Positions 46,001 to 54,400 of a stretch of 64,000 nucleotides of DNA are shown piece after piece. The stretch is from Bin55 sp963664665. GTDB taxonomy: Bacteria > Pseudomonadota > Gammaproteobacteria > Pseudomonadales > Azotimanducaceae. Numbering within the stretch: the stretch's first letter is position 1; each line of letters begins with the position of its first letter. Where the stretch lies: assembly GCA_963664665.2 (NCBI GenBank), contig CAXXMH010000002.1, positions 1 to 64,000 of the forward strand, written 5' to 3'. The notes beneath the pieces were generated by a model. That model was not told the origin of the DNA and made no database searches. It saw nothing but the letters and a program-made list of their open reading frames with translations. The position numbers and the translations under genes are program-made.

Positions 46001-47273
46001 ACCAGATGAAAGCGCCGCTTCGTGGCAGAGTTCGTTGTCACTAACGGACGAGCTACTGCTTTCTGCACCAGCGTACAGTGAACGCACAGAAAGATGGTTC
46101 TTACGCGGTAGTGATTTCTGGCAATTTGAAGCCACTGGCGTCACGCCGTCACAGACAGAGCGAAATGCGACGGTCTTTCTGCCTCGACAAGGTGAAACAC
46201 TCACGCTGAAACTGACGAAGCCAACGCCAATACCTGGTAATACGCTCACGATCAACAACGTGAACATTGCCACAATGGTTGGGGCTCGAACTTCCTCAAC
46301 CGCTGCATCGTTTTCTATCGAGTCGAGTGTTGCCGATAGCGTGACCTTAAACCTACCAGACGGCGCCGTCCTTGAGGGGATTTCTATTGATGGTGAAAAC
46401 CGGCCAATGGACACCGGCAACGTTGTCAATTTTCCAATTACGCATGGTGATCACAACTATGCGGTAAGTTGGCGCATGGATGAACCGCTTGGATGGTTCT
46501 ATCAGACACCCACAATTGAGTTTGACCAGGTTGCACGCAACGTCTCGCACTCCGTGCACATGGCGAAGAATCGATGGGTTCTCATGTTGGGTGGACCAGC
46601 GATCGGGTCAGCGGTGCTATTTTGGGGCGTCGTCATCGTGACGGTGTTGGTTGCTTTGGGTTTGACCTATCTTCCTAGATTCCCACTGACGAAGCTCGAT
46701 GCAGTCCTTGTGGCGGTTGGTGCTACGTTAGCGAACATTTGGGCGCTGCTATTTGTTGCGCTCTGGACACTTAGTGTCTGGTGGCGAGCGCGATCGAAGC
46801 TGGATGACTTACCTGTCTATGCGTATCGTGCCATTCAAATTGTGTTAGGTATATTGGCGTTTGTGGGACTTTTGGCGCTTTTCTTCACGGTTTTGAGCGC
46901 GTTGCGCACCCCACCAGATATGTACATCACCGCATCGTCGATGTTTACGGGTCAAACGCCTTTCGTCTCACCCGACGTGCACCTGTTACATTGGTTCGCC
47001 GATGAAAGCATCGAAAGACTGCCGACGGCATGGGTATTCTCACTCCCATTCTGGGTATATCAGCTCACCATGTTGGCTTGGTCGCTGTGGCTCGTATTTG
47101 CGCTGATCAAATGGATCCGCGCAACGTTCGCCGCCTTAGGCGAACCGTCGTTCTGGCCGGCGTATGAACGGCGAAAAGCGATCGATGACGAAGATGTCGT
47201 TGATTCTGAACCAGTTGAGGCGATCGAGTCCGACACGACCGAGTCTGAACGTGACATTGAGAGACCTGATTAG
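43068..47273 (+). CDS. Large exported membrane protein of unknown function
   Basis: A 1401-residue protein I do not recognise. Residues 1-42 form a signal peptide (basic n-region, hydrophobic core near 26-40, likely cleavage after SFA). Then come a beta-rich region to about 480, a membrane block of about four helices (488-580), a linker, one helix near 704-727, and a second signal-like stretch ILLIGVVASSANA at 744-756. A second beta-rich region follows, then a final block of about five helices (about 1165-1355) and an acidic tail. Both halves start with a signal-like helix, a Cys pair and similar strand patterns, suggesting internal duplication. An EEVVVTG string occurs at 646-652. Probably in the inner membrane with two periplasmic domains. 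Confidence 0.75.
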   Translation: MVVERRNRFVRSQTHSARSLCRYAIKATICLIGVVSGVSFAAQDVYVPPALEEWKDWVLADHPNIYCPIDDATSERMPCVWTSELAIDLKTGDPDRITFRIAGHASADSYVELPTADRRPIEVELNGSPARVGLVNGNPRVFVDRGSFEVTGYIDIESAPRSLGIRRSAAIVELRIDGQEVAVPKVEDGKLWLQAHEETQGTSNSLRLDVYRRLRDEIPQILDTRIRLTVDGADRVETIGKPILDGFHAVSIDADMPVQVMRDGTFLVQASRGVSWVSVHAISEQVLNEFTPVASGPQWPISETWVFLPRTQHRTVDVEGAPPIDPILVDSPFGSAPTYNVSTGTTLRLTNEQRGNPNPKPSSFNIAREMWLGFDGASMVVVDELHANVPSETRVGADYNVGTVQVDGSNRLVTYVNYETDSTAGITLHPSERHIEAVSLLESRSDIAANGWLVDADSLSINLHIPPGWKLLWASGVDRVNESWLSSWWNLWDIFICVLIVVVLYRVGGLPVAVVVSIAILLGYQEHTATAIGWLVLGVLLLLDKQLTSANGKRINQIVYWTLMVPIAVMSLYVAATNVRQAVYPQLEASIGPALTAAGITAISEDGSELEVGASFIRRDNFDLASPSAESARHRAATRERDKGVEEVVVTGNMLFDATLQTPLVAVQTGPGKPTWNWDRATFHWAGPVSKEQRVGLTFLPPAATRVVFALVAVLHLLILMILVLAKVGDRIDMPPWFRKATSILLIGVVASSANASFPDSNLLRELEDRLTASPECAPGCASLESASLTMEDENQLELDLLILAGAEVAVRLPISTPRTSLKEVSRNGLPQPLFHDRGGRTYIEARVGQNQFRMRFDVRGIDDLVIEFPLVAAQLSSDVCCWRVSEGVESDRHRIVLNRMSEDSEDVSLSASNYEFHLPLTVERVLDLQYEPTVRTTVKAHGDRTETASAEIPLLTGETVLSSHITVRDGRAIVIFEPDESAASWQSSLSLTDELLLSAPAYSERTERWFLRGSDFWQFEATGVTPSQTERNATVFLPRQGETLTLKLTKPTPIPGNTLTINNVNIATMVGARTSSTAASFSIESSVADSVTLNLPDGAVLEGISIDGENRPMDTGNVVNFPITHGDHNYAVSWRMDEPLGWFYQTPTIEFDQVARNVSHSVHMAKNRWVLMLGGPAIGSAVLFWGVVIVTVLVALGLTYLPRFPLTKLDAVLVAVGATLANIWALLFVALWTLSVWWRARSKLDDLPVYAYRAIQIVLGILAFVGLLALFFTVLSALRTPPDMYITASSMFTGQTPFVSPDVHLLHWFADESIERLPTAWVFSLPFWVYQLTMLAWSLWLVFALIKWIRATFAALGEPSFWPAYERRKAIDDEDVVDSEPVEAIESDTTESERDIERPD

Positions 47274-47389
47274 ATCTGCCGATATTCGAGTACTGAGGAT
47301 TTAAGCGTGTCGGCGTGAACGGTTGGTTGCACGAGATGTGTGATTGCGAAAATGGATGTCTGCGATCTCATGCGTAGTCAAAGTACTCA

Positions 47390-48163
47390 GTGGTAGATTG
47401 GTACGTCTATAGCGTTTTCTTAACTGCAATCGCCTTAGGAGCTTGGCTTCAAGCGACTTCCGGATTTGCGCTAGGTTTGATCGTCATGGCGATCGTGCAG
47501 ATGACAGGTGTCATGTCGATTGCGGAAACTGCAGCTGCAATCAGCGTACTCGCGTTCATGAACATTGCGGTCTCGTTGTTTGATACCTTTCCGCTTATTG
47601 ATAGACGGCTGTTTGTTTTTCTTACATTAGGTCAGTTACCGGCGATTGCGCTTGGCATCGCATTCTTGAACTACCTGACCCAGGAAGCCACTGCGATCCT
47701 TGAGGTGATCTTTGGTCTGTTTCTTATCACAGGAAGTCTTTCACTCGCTCTTAATCCGACGCCGCAGGACCGGCGTTCAGGCGGGGTCGTAACTATTGGA
47801 GTCGGTTTTGCCGGTGGGATATTCGGCGGGATGTTCGCGGCCTCAGGTCCGGTCGTAGGTTGGTTTGCATACCGCCAACCTATCGTTATCGCCTCAATAC
47901 GTGCGTCATTGCTCGCGATGTTGGGAGTCACTACGTGTACGCGAACGGTATTGGTAGGAATAGACGGCATATTTACACAAGCGCTTATCTGGCTCATCGT
48001 TGCCGCGCTTCCCGTCGTATTCTTCGCGACATTCTTTGCGAAACGCTTTCAACCCAAGCTAACCGATCGACAGTTTCGACGTACTGTTTTTACCTTCGTT
48101 TTTCTGGTTGGGTGCTGGATTTTGGGAGTCGCCGTCGTTAAACTGACGAGCGACATGGTTTAA
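47390..48163 (+). CDS. TauE/SafE-family permease
   Basis: A 257-residue protein with about eight transmembrane helices. The family pattern GAWLQATSGFALGLI near the start and GFAGGIFGGMFAASGPVVGWF in the second half are the two inverted-repeat signature loops of TauE/SafE. Members export or import sulfoacetate, sulfite or other small organic anions. GTG start at 47390. It sits between the large membrane protein and the polyketide locus; no sulfur-metabolism gene is adjacent. Substrate unknown. Confidence 0.85.
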   Translation: MVDWYVYSVFLTAIALGAWLQATSGFALGLIVMAIVQMTGVMSIAETAAAISVLAFMNIAVSLFDTFPLIDRRLFVFLTLGQLPAIALGIAFLNYLTQEATAILEVIFGLFLITGSLSLALNPTPQDRRSGGVVTIGVGFAGGIFGGMFAASGPVVGWFAYRQPIVIASIRASLLAMLGVTTCTRTVLVGIDGIFTQALIWLIVAALPVVFFATFFAKRFQPKLTDRQFRRTVFTFVFLVGCWILGVAVVKLTSDMV

Positions 48164-48350
48164 AACTCGAGATTTGTAGACGTGGCGACGACGTTCATAC
48201 GCTACACGAATGACGAATTCACTCTCGAAATCAAACCGCCAGCCAATTTAGATTTGGTTCATACTTCGTAGAAATGTGTTCAAACGAAGACCTTCATGCG
48301 ATGAATTTCTCTTCGTTATCTCTTAACAACGTATCGAGGTGTGGGGATAA

Positions 48351-49271
48351 GTGGCACCGTTGAAGCTCGATGAAAACTATGTTGATGTCAATGGCATACG
48401 ACTGGCATACTTAGAAAGAGCAGGGACTTCATCACGCGCGTCGACGATACTCTTTGTCCATGGTGTGGCATGTCATGCACATGATTGGGACGCGACATTG
48501 CGTCGACTTGATGCCGCGCATACGGCGATCTGTATCGATATTCGAGGACATGGGCGATCTGAGAAAACGGGACCATATGGTTGGAGCCAGTTCGGAAGCG
48601 ACTTGTGCTCCTTTATTCAAGAGCTTCGCCTAACATCGATTGTCGGCGTTGGTCATTCCATGGGCGCGCATTTACTTCTGCAAGCAGCAAGCGTCTACAG
48701 CAAGCGATTCGAGGCATTGCTCCTATTCGAACCCGCGGTTTTTTCGCCTCAAGCGTACGCATCCGCCCGACAATTGAAGTTATTTGATTCACCTGAAGAG
48801 CATCCATTTGCCAAGCGAAGAGATGAATGGGAATCTCCACAACAGTGGTTTGACGCAATACGTAACCGGGGACCTTTCAAGCTTTGGTCGGAGGAAGTGC
48901 TACGGGATCACTGCCTGCACGGCCTTGAGAAATCTGAAAATGGACGGTTTCGGCTTTGTTGTCCGCCGTTGGTTGAGGCTGAGGCATCGCTCAAGTGTGC
49001 CGACACGGATGTACACAACTTGCTGTCATCAGTAAATATGCCCGTCAAGGTATTCCGCGCGAAGACCGCTCGCGGACTTCGGCATCCGCTGGACAATGTT
49101 CACTCGGTCACATGGGCTCAACTCGCGCAGAACATTGCACAAGGTTCAGATATTCACCTTCCGGAGTTGAGCCACTTTATGCCGATGGAGCGACCTGATT
49201 TGGTCGCGATGGAATTGACTACAACTCTGAACGAAATTGATGCGGCGTCCGAGTCGAATCAAAGTCAGTGA
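48351..49271 (+). CDS. Alpha/beta hydrolase, intact catalytic triad
   Basis: A 306-residue hydrolase. LFVHGVACHAHDWDATL has the oxyanion loop, DIRGHGRSEK is the usual strand-4 loop, GHSMGAH holds the nucleophile serine, and LSHFMPMERPDLV the catalytic histidine. It begins with GTG at 48351. It stands at the left edge of the polyketide locus, 105 bases from the convergent ACP gene. It could release or hydrolyse a polyketide thioester or ester (inference), but sequence alone only supports a general serine hydrolase. Confidence 0.85.
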   Translation: MAPLKLDENYVDVNGIRLAYLERAGTSSRASTILFVHGVACHAHDWDATLRRLDAAHTAICIDIRGHGRSEKTGPYGWSQFGSDLCSFIQELRLTSIVGVGHSMGAHLLLQAASVYSKRFEALLLFEPAVFSPQAYASARQLKLFDSPEEHPFAKRRDEWESPQQWFDAIRNRGPFKLWSEEVLRDHCLHGLEKSENGRFRLCCPPLVEAEASLKCADTDVHNLLSSVNMPVKVFRAKTARGLRHPLDNVHSVTWAQLAQNIAQGSDIHLPELSHFMPMERPDLVAMELTTTLNEIDAASESNQSQ

Positions 49272-49376
49272 ATGGCTTAATCCGACAGCGAAGGTGCGGA
49301 ACGATGTTTATTTGGTGTCGTCTTAACCCGCGAAACGACTCGAGCTAAGACGACAATGGATAGATCGATACGTTAT

Positions 49377-49607
49377 TTAGCTAGCTTTCGCGTCGACATA
49401 CGAAACAAGCTCTCGTAGATTCTTGAATCCGGCGAAATCCTCAGCAGGAATTTCTAAACTAAATTCACTTGCAACCGCTTTTGCAAACGCGACAGCATCC
49501 ATCGAGGAGACATCAGCTTCGCTAAAGTCTAGGTCAAAATTAGGGTCTCGGTCAGAATCCAAGAACTTCTTGCTCAGGGCGGCAACACGCTGCTCAGTTG
49601 AGGACAT
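49377..49607 (-). CDS. Free-standing acyl carrier protein
   Basis: A 76-residue acidic protein with the acyl-carrier four-helix pattern. The phosphopantetheine serine is Ser35 in VSSMDAV, where the usual DSL reads SSM. The following FAKAVASEFSLEIPAEDF and LRELVSYVD match helices II-IV. The ATG at 49605-49607 is preferred over an upstream in-frame ATG because the extra 33 residues are basic and Cys-rich, unlike an ACP. It is divergent from a Sfp-type transferase gene and lies 1.8 kb beyond the end of the PKS. Likely modified by that transferase and serving the PKS in trans (inference). Confidence 0.85.
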   Translation of the reverse strand: MSSTEQRVAALSKKFLDSDRDPNFDLDFSEADVSSMDAVAFAKAVASEFSLEIPAEDFAGFKNLRELVSYVDAKAS

Positions 49608-49632
49608 ACTTTTCTCTTGTCGGTTTGTACGT

Positions 49633-49656
49633 ATACAACATTTTATATTGTTGTAT
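49633..49656. promoter_or_regulatory. Palindromic operator candidate between ACP and PPTase genes
   Basis: ATACAACA at 49633-49640 and TGTTGTAT at 49649-49656 are perfect eight-base inverted arms around an AT-rich eight-base spacer. The site lies in the 149-base divergent region between the two genes, about 25 bases from the ACP start. Symmetry and position suggest a repressor or activator site controlling both genes. Confidence 0.45.
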
Positions 49657-49756
49657 TTCCGAGCCTGTAGGCGGCAGAAATCAGGACATATGCGGCTAAT
49701 TCTCACACGAGATCCTCACGAAATACGCGGAATGCGTGTGGGCGGCTGAGTACGTA

Positions 49757-50452
49757 ATGAAATCGGTTTGGTGGCGGATATTCGGAGAATTCGACCAAGT
49801 AGCGGTCACTTACGTTGACCTTGCGGCTAATCTTCAAAATGAATCTCGTGCACATGAATTGCTGGATGCGAATGAACGAGATCGAGCGAGTAAATATGTG
49901 TCTGCTGCAGCCAGACGCCGATTCACACTTTGCCGCGCGGCGCTTCGGATTCAAGTGAGTGAACTCACCGGGGTCGCAAATTCCGATCTGAGTTTCACAG
50001 CGATTCGCAATGAAAAACCTATCGCGTTAGTTCGCGGACGTGAACTTACGTGTGCCTTCAACGTAAGCCATACTGAAGATCATGGTCTCCTCGCATTTGC
50101 TGAAACTGGCAGGATAGGAGTTGATATCGAGCACCGAAACGTGCGACACGACATCGACGGCGAGTTACGTCGAGTGTTCTCACCTCGCGAGCAAGACAAA
50201 CTAGCGTCTACTGAAGAAGCAGTGAAAGAAGACCTGTTCTTGAAAATGTGGACGCTTAAAGAGGCCTTCATCAAGGCTATTGGTGAGGGTTTTCGAGCAG
50301 ACACAACCACTTTCACTATACCGGATTCAATCTTGAATAACGACGTCGATCAAGTTGTCGTCCGATTTGAGGAGTTCTCGGATGCACCGTGGAAGTTAGT
50401 TAGTCTCAACGATAATAACTTCGTAGCTGCGTTTGCGCATGAACTTTCTTAG
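49757..50452 (+). CDS. Sfp-type 4'-phosphopantetheinyl transferase
   Basis: A 231-residue transferase that loads phosphopantetheine from CoA onto carrier-protein serines. The family motifs are present: FNVSHTEDHGLLAF, GVDIEHRN (metal-binding Asp and Glu) and WTLKEAFIKAIGEG. The Sfp-type double domain length fits, so it likely serves secondary-metabolism carriers. I chose ATG 49757; an in-frame GTG at 49736 is possible. It heads a plus-strand pair with the alpha/beta hydrolase 35 bases downstream. Likely activates the ACP of the PKS and the free-standing ACP. Confidence 0.93.
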   Translation: MKSVWWRIFGEFDQVAVTYVDLAANLQNESRAHELLDANERDRASKYVSAAARRRFTLCRAALRIQVSELTGVANSDLSFTAIRNEKPIALVRGRELTCAFNVSHTEDHGLLAFAETGRIGVDIEHRNVRHDIDGELRRVFSPREQDKLASTEEAVKEDLFLKMWTLKEAFIKAIGEGFRADTTTFTIPDSILNNDVDQVVVRFEEFSDAPWKLVSLNDNNFVAAFAHELS

Positions 50453-50487
50453 GGCATTGTTACTTACGTTCTGGTATTGAGCCCCCG

Positions 50488-51414
50488 ATGGCAACCAATT
50501 GGCAATTACCTGAACCGCTATCGAAACTCGAAGTAGCGGTGGATGACCGCACCCAAATACTTGTTAGACGCCATGGTAATCCGACAGGTCCGCGTCTAGT
50601 GTTTGGGCACGGCAATGGTTTAGCGATAGATCTCTACTATCCGTTTTGGTCGCAGCTGGCAAATGACTACGAAATCTTCGTATTCGATCTTCGCAACCAT
50701 GGATGGAATGAGTTATCGAGCAAAGAAGACCACAATGTCATTTCGTTTGTTACCGATCTCGACCAAGTCTTGTATGAAATTGACGAAAGATTTGGTGAAA
50801 AACCGATTGTGGGTGTTTTTCACTCGTTATCAGCGTTAGTGGCGCTGTTGTACTCGTCGAGCCTAATCGCTCAAACATTAGAGCGTCGCTGGAACGGCTT
50901 CAGTGCGCTCGTGCTGTTCGATCCGCCTATGCACCGACCAGGTAAGAGTCATAACGAATTCGACGACGCTGCCGAGGTTACGGCTAGAAGGACACGCAAT
51001 CGTTCACAGAGGTTCGAAAAACGGGAGCAACTCGTTGAGATGCTCGAGTTTTTTCCTACTTATTCGAGACTGGTCCCAGGCGCGAAGGAACTTATGGCAA
51101 ATACGATCCTTAAAAAGTCTCCTGATTGGCGTGGATATGAACTGCGATGCCCTCCTTCGTACGAAGCGAAAATCGTGGATTACATTCGCGCCTATGCAGA
51201 CCAAGTTGAACTAGACAAGCTGCCCTGTCCGGTTCGCATTATTGGCTCAGATCCACTTACAACATTCTCCTATTTGCCAACTGTAGATCTGTCAGATATG
51301 CTGCACGTTGATTTCGATTTTCTACCTGATACGACTCACTATCTGCAGATTGAGAAACCCGTTGAATGCGCTCAGTTTGTTCGTGATTTCGTTTCAAACT
51401 TGAAGACTGGATAG
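50488..51414 (+). CDS. Alpha/beta hydrolase with atypical elbow, possible thioesterase partner
   Basis: A 308-residue alpha/beta hydrolase. FGHGNGLAID is the oxyanion loop, DLRNHGWNE the strand-4 loop, and the elbow reads VFHSLSA with Ser113 as nucleophile. The two glycines normally flanking it (GxSxG) are Phe and Ser. The acid lies in the IIGSDPLT loop, and His284 in DTTHYLQIEKP is the catalytic His. Co-oriented with the PPTase 35 bases upstream and converging on the PKS 21 bases downstream. Since the PKS has no thioesterase, this is the best local candidate for product release (inference). Confidence 0.85.
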   Translation: MATNWQLPEPLSKLEVAVDDRTQILVRRHGNPTGPRLVFGHGNGLAIDLYYPFWSQLANDYEIFVFDLRNHGWNELSSKEDHNVISFVTDLDQVLYEIDERFGEKPIVGVFHSLSALVALLYSSSLIAQTLERRWNGFSALVLFDPPMHRPGKSHNEFDDAAEVTARRTRNRSQRFEKREQLVEMLEFFPTYSRLVPGAKELMANTILKKSPDWRGYELRCPPSYEAKIVDYIRAYADQVELDKLPCPVRIIGSDPLTTFSYLPTVDLSDMLHVDFDFLPDTTHYLQIEKPVECAQFVRDFVSNLKTG

Positions 51415-51435
51415 TTCATGACTCACTCGTTGTGT

Positions 51436-54400
51436 TTAGTCGTTAAACCAAAAACGTTGTTTGTCGAATGAGTAGTTTGGCAACGTCAACCTGCTTCGCG
51501 TCTCGCCAGCAAACAACATCTCTAGCTCAATCGGTAAACCCAATTCATACGCCTTACTGACGCGCTGAAGTAGCTCATAGTCCGCTGAATTTTGAGTCAG
51601 AGCAGCATCGCTATTCGGTCCTATCGGCAATTCGAAATCTGAACTTTGATTCTCAGATCTCGAATACTTGACTGAATCGATCCAAGTCACGCTCAGTTTC
51701 TCAGTGTCATCGATTGCTATAGGATCGGTTCCATTCACAGCAATCTCCTCAGTTTTTTCGATTCCTTCCTCAAGACTCATCGAACCTGCAATACAAGACG
51801 CTGTGATTCGATGTGAGGCGGAACCGACGATTGCACTTGGTTGAATACCGAGTGCTCGCCAATACATGGAAATCGCGATTTGTGTTGCGAATAACGCGAC
51901 TCGCGGCGAGTACCCATCTGCTTTGCCGTCATTGTTTGCTTGATCACCACTCAGGACTTCAAGTAGGTTCACTTGGCGAGACTGAAGAAGCGTTTGGTTA
52001 ATTTGGTCGATTACCGTCCGTACTATCGGTTCTCTGTCATATAAGTCATGACCGAATTTCAACCAGCATTCATCGTCGTCATCGAAAATGAATGTCGCGT
52101 CTGCTGACGAGGGCACGTTGTCGCTGAGCTTCACGACATCACTGTTGTCGATTGCTTGCAGTGAGTTCAGTAGCGTAGGTAGATCGTTAAACGGCACGCC
52201 AACCCGGAAATCAAAGTGACTACGACCAGTGCACGCGGTCCAGGCAACGTCTGCCAAAAAATCATCCAACCGTTCTGTGTCCAGCTGATCAAGCCTCAAG
52301 TCGTCAAGCCACTTCACGTACTTAGTGGCTAATCCGACGACTGCTTCGGTGGTTTTTCCGGAGAGAGGTAGGAGTCTGCTTTGGCGTTTTACAGCGCTCA
52401 TTTCTAAGGAAGAAAAATCCAGTGAGCTATTGACCGTTAGCGCACTAAATGGCACTTCCAGCCTTCTTCCACGAGCAATTGGCACACGATACTTCGTGAG
52501 CTCATTCGAGTCGTTATTCGAAGTACCCTCAATCAAGACGTGCGAGTTAGTTCCTGACATGCCAAAGGCGCTTACCGCGCCGATAGGGCTTCGTTCGTCG
52601 CGCTCAGGCCAGGCGGTCGATGATCGATTTATCTCGATGCGATTTGTCTCCCAGTCAATTTCTTGATTTGGTTCAGAGAGATGTGTCTGAGCGGGTATCC
52701 TCCGTTGTGCCATTGACAAAATCAGTTTTATCACGCCAGCTACACCTGCCGCCCACTCTAAGTGACCCAGGTGGCTCTTAACCGATCCGACAAGTAAGCT
52801 TCGATCTCGCGCCTCGGATGACGTGTACACAGACGATGCTGCCCTAATCTCGATCGGATCACTCAACGATAGCCCCGTTGCATGAGTTTCGAGGAAGTCC
52901 ACATCGATTGGATTGACACCTGCTCTAGCTACTGCATCGAGCATGACCTGCTCCTGCGCTGTACCGTTAGGAATAGTTAAGCCAGCGCTCGCACCGTTTT
53001 GATTCACTGCTGATCCAAGTAATGTCGCCCATATTGGATCGCCATCCTCCACAGCATCATCGATGCGCTTTAGTACGAGCACGCCACATCCTTCGCCACG
53101 TACATAGCCTTCCGCGTTTTCATCGAACGGAGTACATTTGCCATTTGGCGCCAATAAACCGAGTTCACGATGGAAGCGCATGATGGCGGGTGAGAGTATC
53201 GCATTCGCCCCACCAACGAGGGCGAGGTCGACTTCACCTTGCTGGAGTGCTTTGATACCTTCGTGAATTGAAACAAGCGATGAAGCGCAGGCTAGATCAA
53301 AGGACATTGCCGGACCGGTTAGCCCAAACACATACGAAATACGGCCGGTTGTCATCCCTCCCGATGTGCCGAGATAGCTGTCCTCATACCCACTCGCACT
53401 AACTAGGTCTCGATATTCACTTCCGCCTAAGCCGATGTACAGACCCACACGTGCGCCACGTAGTGAAGTTGGGTCTATTCCAGCGTTTTCGATGGCTTCC
53501 CAAGTGGTTTCGAGGAGCATTCGCTGTCGCGGATCCATCGAGCGTGCTTCAATCGGACGAATACCGAAGAATCGCGCGTCAAATTTATCGATTCCGTCGA
53601 CAAAGCCGCCGTGGCGTAGATATGAGGCGGTCGCGTTTGAATCACCTACGACCCCCTGCCAATTAGCGCTGTCAGCCCGACATTCGCTGATGGCGGTCTT
53701 CCCTCGTTCGAGATTGCGCCAGAATGAGGTGTAGTCTGAGGAACCGGGAAATCGACACGCGATTCCAATTACGCCTACTTTGCTTTGGGTTGAAGGTTGC
53801 GATACGGTCTGAGTAGCTCCTACGCGAAGTTCTGCGCTCTCTCCCTCTTCAAGTTCGCTTGATAAGTATTTAGCGAGAGTTTCGACGTCAGGATGGTCGA
53901 ACACGACCGTTCTAGAAATCGTGATTTCTCCTTCGAATGCACGAATCAGCCGATTCCGGAGCTCCACCGCCATCAACGAGTCCATACCGAGTTCAAAAAA
54001 GCCGACATTACGACTCGGCAGTGACGGGAGTCTAAGAATGGATTGCAACTGGTTCTGAATATAGGACATCAGAGACTCGCTACGCGAATCGGAATCACTC
54101 GCGCGTAGTTCTGTGACGTCCAGGCTTACGATATCGAGTCGCGAAGCCGCTTCGTCCTCATCATGTGTAAGAAGCTCGCTTAGAAACGTCGTATGCGAAT
54201 GTAGGCTCTGTTCAAGGACACGCCAATCAATCGACATGGCGGCCGGGCGTGTGATGTCGTGGCTAACAAGGTAATCAAGAGTCCTAATACCCAGTTCAGG
54301 CGAGATCCACCCCGTGCCGGTCGTTTCTAACTGAGAAGTAATACGCTCCCGCTGTTCAGCGGCTTCGCCAATGTCGGACCAGGCACCCCACGCGATCGAC

